Assembly (NCBI GenBank): GCA_027457005.1
Contig: DAIDTV010000059.1
Coordinates: forward strand, 1 to 8,668
Reading direction: 5' to 3'
DNA: 8,668 nt
From: Chloroflexota bacterium
GTDB taxonomy: Bacteria > Chloroflexota > Limnocylindria > Limnocylindrales > CSP1-4
A program made the position numbers and the translations under genes. Under the pieces are notes generated by a model. It had not been told where the DNA came from and ran no database searches. It saw nothing but the letters and a program-made list of their open reading frames with translations. Numbering within the stretch: position 1 is the first letter of the stretch; the number at the start of each line of letters is the position of its first letter. This document shows, piece after piece, positions 5,522 to 8,668 of the stretch.

Positions 5522-6460
5522 TCACGGAGCGGCGGCGCCCCCGGGCTCCACGAGCGGCCCGCGGGCCACGGCGGCTGCACGCGGCCGGGCATTGGCGGCC
5601 ACGAGCCCGAGGACGATCAGCGCCACGCCACCGAGCTGGACCGCCGACGGCGCCTCCCCCAGCAGCGTTGCTCCCAGGAAGACCGTGGTCACCGGCTGCG
5701 CGAGCAGGATCACCGAGGTGAGCGCCGCGGGCAGGCGCGGGAGCGAGGACGCGATCAGCAGGTAGCCCGCGACCTGGGCCGTCAGGGCCAGCAGCAGCAG
5801 CCAGCCGTGCGCCGGCCAGGATGGCACCGGGTCGAACTCGCCGAGCAGCGTGCCGACGAGGGCTCCCGCGACGACCGTGACCGCGCTCGCGTCGAAGAGG
5901 ACGGTCGCCGGGCGGAGCCCGCCCGGGTTGCCCTGCCTGGCCAGCAGCAGGTACCCGGCGTAGGCGACCGCGGAGCACAGGCCGAGGATCGCGCCGAGAC
6001 GGGGGTCGGCGCCGTAGGCCCGGCCGCCGACGAGCCCCGAGATCAGCAGCACGCCGGCGAGCATCGCCGGGATCGCCGCCAGCACCCCGCGGGACGGCCG
6101 CTCTCGCAGGATCGCCCATGCCGCCACCGCCACCACCACGACCTGGAGGTTGGCCAGGACGGTGGCCAGGCCGGCGCCCACTTCCAGGACCGCGTGCTGC
6201 CAGGCCAGGAGGTCCACGGTGAAGAAGAGCCCGGCGAGGCACGCCACCGCGTGCCCGCGGCGTCCGAACGGACCCAGCCGCCGCCGCTCCGCGATGGCGA
6301 GCGGCGCCAGTAACGGCAGCGCGTAGAGGCAGCGGAAGACCGTCGCGGTGGCGGGGCTGGTTCCCGAGAACCGGAAGAAGATGCCGGAGAAGGCGATGCA
6401 GAGCGCACCGGCCAGGGCCGCGGACCGCGGGTGGCGCGCGGCCGCGCCGAACCAGTCCAC
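5522..6460 (-). CDS. EamA-family drug/metabolite transporter (DMT superfamily)
   Basis: This 312-residue integral membrane protein has the tandem EamA architecture: two homologous halves of about five helices each (roughly residues 16-140 and 152-290). Hydrophobic stretches visible include AALAGALCIAFSGIFF (14-29), ALPLLAPLAIA (47-57), the long LATVLANLQVVVVAVAAWAIL segment (about 98-118), then IPAMLAGVLLISGLVGG, LGAILGLCSAVAYAGYLLLA, GWLLLLALTAQVAGYLLIAS, LTSVILLAQPVTTVFLGATLL and VQLGGVALIVLGLVAA. Basic residues at ERRRLGPFGRRG and after the last helix fit positive-inside topology. Substrates of this family vary widely (amino acids, metabolites, exported compounds), and none can be assigned. 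The start is the GTG at 6460, which gives a short N-terminal segment before the first helix; no Shine-Dalgarno is obvious. It begins 18 bases after the aspS stop and is probably cotranscribed with aspS. Its end faces the GNAT gene. Confidence 0.9.
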   Translation of the reverse strand: MDWFGAAARHPRSAALAGALCIAFSGIFFRFSGTSPATATVFRCLYALPLLAPLAIAERRRLGPFGRRGHAVACLAGLFFTVDLLAWQHAVLEVGAGLATVLANLQVVVVAVAAWAILRERPSRGVLAAIPAMLAGVLLISGLVGGRAYGADPRLGAILGLCSAVAYAGYLLLARQGNPGGLRPATVLFDASAVTVVAGALVGTLLGEFDPVPSWPAHGWLLLLALTAQVAGYLLIASSLPRLPAALTSVILLAQPVTTVFLGATLLGEAPSAVQLGGVALIVLGLVAANARPRAAAVARGPLVEPGGAAAP

Positions 6461-6478
6461 GGCCCGGTGCCTGTGGGG

Positions 6479-8386
6479 CTACGCGCCGGGTGGCCGGCCG
6501 GCCGGGTCCCCGGCTGAAGGCGTGCCGACGTACCGCAGCCCGAGCTCCGCGTACTGTGCGGGATCCGGTGCCGAGGGCGCCTCGAGCATGAGGTCGGTGC
6601 CGGACGAGGTCTTGGGGAACGCCATGACCTCGCGGATGTTGGTCTGGTCGGCGAGCAGGGCCGCCCAGCGGTCGATGCCGAGCGCGATCCCGCCGTGCGG
6701 CGGCGCTCCGTACTCGAACGCCTCCAGGATGCCGCCGAACAGGCCGTGCATCCGTTCCTGCGAGTAGCCCTGCAGCGCGAAGCTGCGCTCCAGCAGCTCC
6801 CGCCGGTGGATCCGGACCGAGCCGCCTCCGAGCTCCCAGCCGTTGAGCGCGATGTCGTACTGCATGGCCCGCGCGCGTCCCGCCGGGTCCTGCGGCGACG
6901 GACGGTACGGGTCGCCGGTGGCGGTCACCAGCAGCGGCTCGTCCTCGGGCACCACGCCGGAGAAGGGGTTGTGCGTGGCGTCCCACCGACCGTTGTCGGC
7001 GTCCCACTGGTACATCGGGAAGCGGTACACCCAGCAGTACGCCAGCACGTTCGGGTCGGCCAGGCCGAGCCGTTCGCCCAGCTCGCGGCGGAGCCTTCCG
7101 AGCACGTCGGCGGTCACGGCCGGCTGGTCGGCGACCACCAGCAGCAGGTCGCCCGGAGCCGCGGCGGCGGCCTCCACCATCGCCCGCAACCGGTCCTCGC
7201 CGAGGTACTTGCCCACCGGCGAGTGGACCGCGCCGTCGCCGTCCACCGACACGTGGACCAGCCCGTGCGCGCCGTACCGCCGCGCGAAGGCCGTCAGCTC
7301 GTCGACGTCGCGGCGGCTCGCGGCGGCCATGCCGGGCGCCACGATGCCCTTCACGCGCCCCCCTCCGGCGATCGCCTCGTCGAAGACCCGGAAGCCGGTG
7401 CCTTCGGCATCAGCCCGCAGCGCCGGTGCCAGGTCCACCAGCTCCATCCCGAACCGCAGGTCCGGCTTGTCGGAACCGAAGCGCTCGAGGGCCTCCTCGT
7501 AGGTGAAGCGCGGGAACGGCACGTCCTGCAGCGGCCGCCCGGGGGCCACGGCCCGGCTCACCTCGATGGCCATCGCCTCCACGAAGTCCATCACGGTCTG
7601 CTCGCGCACGAAGCTCATCTCCAGGTCGAGCTGGGTGAACTCGGGCTGCCGGTCGCCCCGCAGATCCTCGTCGCGGAAGCACCGGGCGATCTGGAAGTAG
7701 CGGTCCATACCGGCGACCATCAGCAGCTGCTTGAGCTGCTGCGGACTCTGGGGCAGCGCGTACACGGTGCCCGGCTGCAGCCGGCTGGGGACGATGAAGT
7801 CGCGGGCGCCCTCCGGGGTCGACTTGATGAGGATGGGGGTCTCGACCTCGACGAAGCCGGCGCGGTGGTGGGCGTCGCGGATGGCGCGCACCAGGGACGA
7901 TCGCAGGAGCAGCCGGTCCCGCATCGGCTCGCGCCGGATGTCCAGGTACCGGTAGCGCAGCCGCACGGACTCCTCGACGGGCGCGTCCGGCTCGTTGATG
8001 TAGAAGGGCGGGGTCTTCGCCTCCGACAGGACCTCGAGGTCCCGCGCCCGCAGCTCCACCTCGCCGGTCGCGAGCCGGGCGTTCTCGGTGCCGGCCAGCC
8101 GGTGGGCGACCGTCCCGGCGACGGACACCACGAATTCGGCACGGACCCGCGCCGCGGCGGCATGGGCGTCCGGCGACTCCTGCGCGTCGACCACGACCTG
8201 GGTGATCCCGTGCCGGTCCCGCAGGTCGAGGAAGATCAGGTGGCCGTGGTCGCGCCGGCGGTGCACCCACCCCGCCAGGCGGGCATCACGGCCGGCATCC
8301 GACCCCCGCAGGCCGCCGCAGGTGTCGGTTCGATATGGCGTGGCAAGGGCGTCGAGGGCGTACGCCGGCTCGGTGACGTCGGTCAT
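6479..8386 (-). CDS. aspS: Aspartyl-tRNA synthetase, bacterial type, probably non-discriminating (Asp/Asn)
   Basis: AspRS charges tRNA-Asp with aspartate. The protein has 635 residues (E. coli 590) and bacterial domain order. An OB-fold anticodon domain (about 20-125) contains GWVHRRRDHGHLIFLDLRD. Class II motif 1 follows (about 177-196, VETPILIKSTPEGARDF), then LPQSPQQLKQLLM (211-223) and motif 2 FRDEDLRGDRQPEFTQLDLE (237-256). The bacterial GAD insert (about 312-440) carries SPVGKYLGED, and the C-terminal part has GWELGGGSVRIH (516-527) and motif 3 GIALGIDRWAALLA (566-579). H47 and G99 align with P. aeruginosa H31 and G81, residues tied to non-discriminating enzymes, where E. coli has Leu30 and Lys81. 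The C-terminal tail (about 622-635) is Pro/Gly rich and unconserved. The ATG at 8386 is preceded by TAGGAT at 8 bases, suggesting a leaderless message; the GGAG just upstream is too close to the ATG for a normal ribosome site. hisS lies 30 bases upstream and eamA 18 bases downstream. Confidence 0.97.
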   Translation of the reverse strand: MTDVTEPAYALDALATPYRTDTCGGLRGSDAGRDARLAGWVHRRRDHGHLIFLDLRDRHGITQVVVDAQESPDAHAAAARVRAEFVVSVAGTVAHRLAGTENARLATGEVELRARDLEVLSEAKTPPFYINEPDAPVEESVRLRYRYLDIRREPMRDRLLLRSSLVRAIRDAHHRAGFVEVETPILIKSTPEGARDFIVPSRLQPGTVYALPQSPQQLKQLLMVAGMDRYFQIARCFRDEDLRGDRQPEFTQLDLEMSFVREQTVMDFVEAMAIEVSRAVAPGRPLQDVPFPRFTYEEALERFGSDKPDLRFGMELVDLAPALRADAEGTGFRVFDEAIAGGGRVKGIVAPGMAAASRRDVDELTAFARRYGAHGLVHVSVDGDGAVHSPVGKYLGEDRLRAMVEAAAAAPGDLLLVVADQPAVTADVLGRLRRELGERLGLADPNVLAYCWVYRFPMYQWDADNGRWDATHNPFSGVVPEDEPLLVTATGDPYRPSPQDPAGRARAMQYDIALNGWELGGGSVRIHRRELLERSFALQGYSQERMHGLFGGILEAFEYGAPPHGGIALGIDRWAALLADQTNIREVMAFPKTSSGTDLMLEAPSAPDPAQYAELGLRYVGTPSAGDPAGRPPGA

Positions 8387-8394
8387 GGCTCCAC

Positions 8395-8400
8395 ATCCTA
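8395..8400 (-). promoter_or_regulatory. Putative -10 box (TAGGAT) of aspS
   Basis: On the minus strand TAGGAT ends 8 bases before the aspS ATG, inside the 30-base hisS-aspS gap. It matches the -10 consensus at four of six positions, and no -35 is seen. It overlaps a small dyad (CATCC at 8394-8398 and GGATG at 8403-8407, four-base spacer) that could be an operator-like site or a short hairpin at the end of the hisS message, but could be chance. aspS may therefore be transcribed both from hisS and from its own leaderless promoter. Confidence 0.5.
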
Positions 8401-8416
8401 CGGGATGGCGCCACGC

Positions 8417-8668
8417 TCAGCCGTGCCGGTGGGAACCCTCGCCGCGCTCGATCTCCCGTGCCAGCTCGGTGACCGGGACCGGATGCTGGGACGCGGCCCG
8501 GAGGTCGCGCAGCTGCACCATGCCCTCGCGCAGCTCGTCGCCCAGGATCACGGCGAAGTGGGCACCCTCGCGCGACGCCTGTTCGAGCTGGCGTGCCAGG
8601 CGACGCTTTCCCAGGTCGGCGCGGGCGGAGATCCCGTCGCGGCGCAGCTGGGTCGCGAAGCGCAGGCG
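8417..8668 (-). CDS. hisS: Histidyl-tRNA synthetase, C-terminal fragment (5' part outside window)
   Basis: Only the last 83 codons and a TGA stop are in the window. They encode the C-terminal anticodon-binding domain of a class II histidine-type synthetase: LRFATQLRRDGISARADLG, then KRRLARQLEQASREGAHFAVILGDEL and REGMVQLRDLRAASQHPVPV, ending in a His/Gly-rich tail. The order LRxxGIxAxxDLG, the strand AHFAVILG and GxVxLRDL is typical of HisRS and distinguishes it from ThrRS and ProRS, as does its position directly upstream of aspS, a very common bacterial gene pair. Catalytic motifs cannot be checked because they lie beyond the right edge. A paralogue such as HisZ is unlikely given the conserved anticodon domain. 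Confidence 0.9.
   Translation of the reverse strand, partial: RLRFATQLRRDGISARADLGKRRLARQLEQASREGAHFAVILGDELREGMVQLRDLRAASQHPVPVTELAREIERGEGSHRHG

Noticed and set aside
5556..5567. Perfect 12-base palindrome GGCCCGCGGGCC
   Set aside because: It lies in the coding 3' end of eamA, is made only of G and C, and is expected by chance in such DNA; no second copy with a role was seen.
6492..6503. 12-base palindrome GGCCGGCCGGCC near the aspS stop codon
   Set aside because: It encodes part of a Gly/Pro-rich tail and is a simple GGCC run; evidence for a terminator is lacking as no U-tract follows.
5451..7007. Minus-strand open frame of 518 codons across eamA and the aspS 3' half
   Set aside because: It is out of frame with both genes, and its Arg/Pro/Gly-rich translation is a shadow of aspS and eamA.
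1..8668. Search for tRNA genes, CRISPR repeats, insertion sequences, attachment sites and toxin-antitoxin pairs
   Set aside because: No cloverleaf, spaced repeats, transposase motifs or terminal inverted repeats were seen; genes fill nearly the whole window.

Overview
The window is a compact, very GC-rich stretch of bacterial chromosome (well above two thirds G+C by eye, with strong G/C bias at third codon positions and some GTG starts). It carries seven complete or near-complete housekeeping and accessory genes plus a gene fragment at the right edge. It suggests a high-GC bacterium such as a Chloroflexota (Limnocylindria-like) or an actinobacterial lineage. That placement is an inference from composition, protein motifs and leaderless-type promoters, and is not proven. 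No mobile element, CRISPR array, rRNA or tRNA was seen, and no gene-free stretch exceeds 50 bases.

Layout from left to right. Positions 1-1022 (minus) hold most of mnmA, the tRNA 2-thiouridylase, cut by the window edge. Positions 1060-2247 (minus) hold a cysteine desulfurase of the IscS/NifS class, 37 bases upstream of mnmA; the pair forms a sulfur relay for U34 thiolation of tRNA. Positions 2292-4265 (minus) hold the ribosome-associated GTPase TypA/BipA. A strong GC hairpin and a separate -10 box lie between typA and iscS. A gap of about 45 bases then divides typA from a divergent plus-strand pair. The first member (4311-4970) is a degenerate MobA/MocA-like nucleotidyltransferase-fold protein. 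The second (4967-5515) is a GNAT acetyltransferase resembling ArsN1/phosphinothricin acetyltransferases, joined to the first by an ATGA overlap. The GNAT gene converges, with 6 bases to spare, on an EamA-type drug/metabolite transporter (5522-6460, minus). That transporter follows aspS (6479-8386, minus), and the end of hisS enters from the right edge (8417-8668, minus).

Most of the genes serve translation and its accuracy: HisRS, AspRS, TypA and IscS-MnmA. AspRS carries the two residues linked to non-discriminating enzymes, which suggests that Asn-tRNA is made through Asp-tRNA(Asn) and GatCAB. The plus-strand pair and the EamA transporter form an accessory island of three genes between the two translation blocks.

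The most striking non-coding pattern is that three genes (iscS, the nucleotidyltransferase-like gene and aspS) have a TANNNT hexamer ending 7-8 bases before the start codon, without a usable Shine-Dalgarno sequence. typA has a weaker version. This points to widespread leaderless transcription. The most unusual protein is the nucleotidyltransferase-like one: it keeps the family's C-terminal DxDTP hallmark but has lost the N-terminal nucleotide-binding loop.
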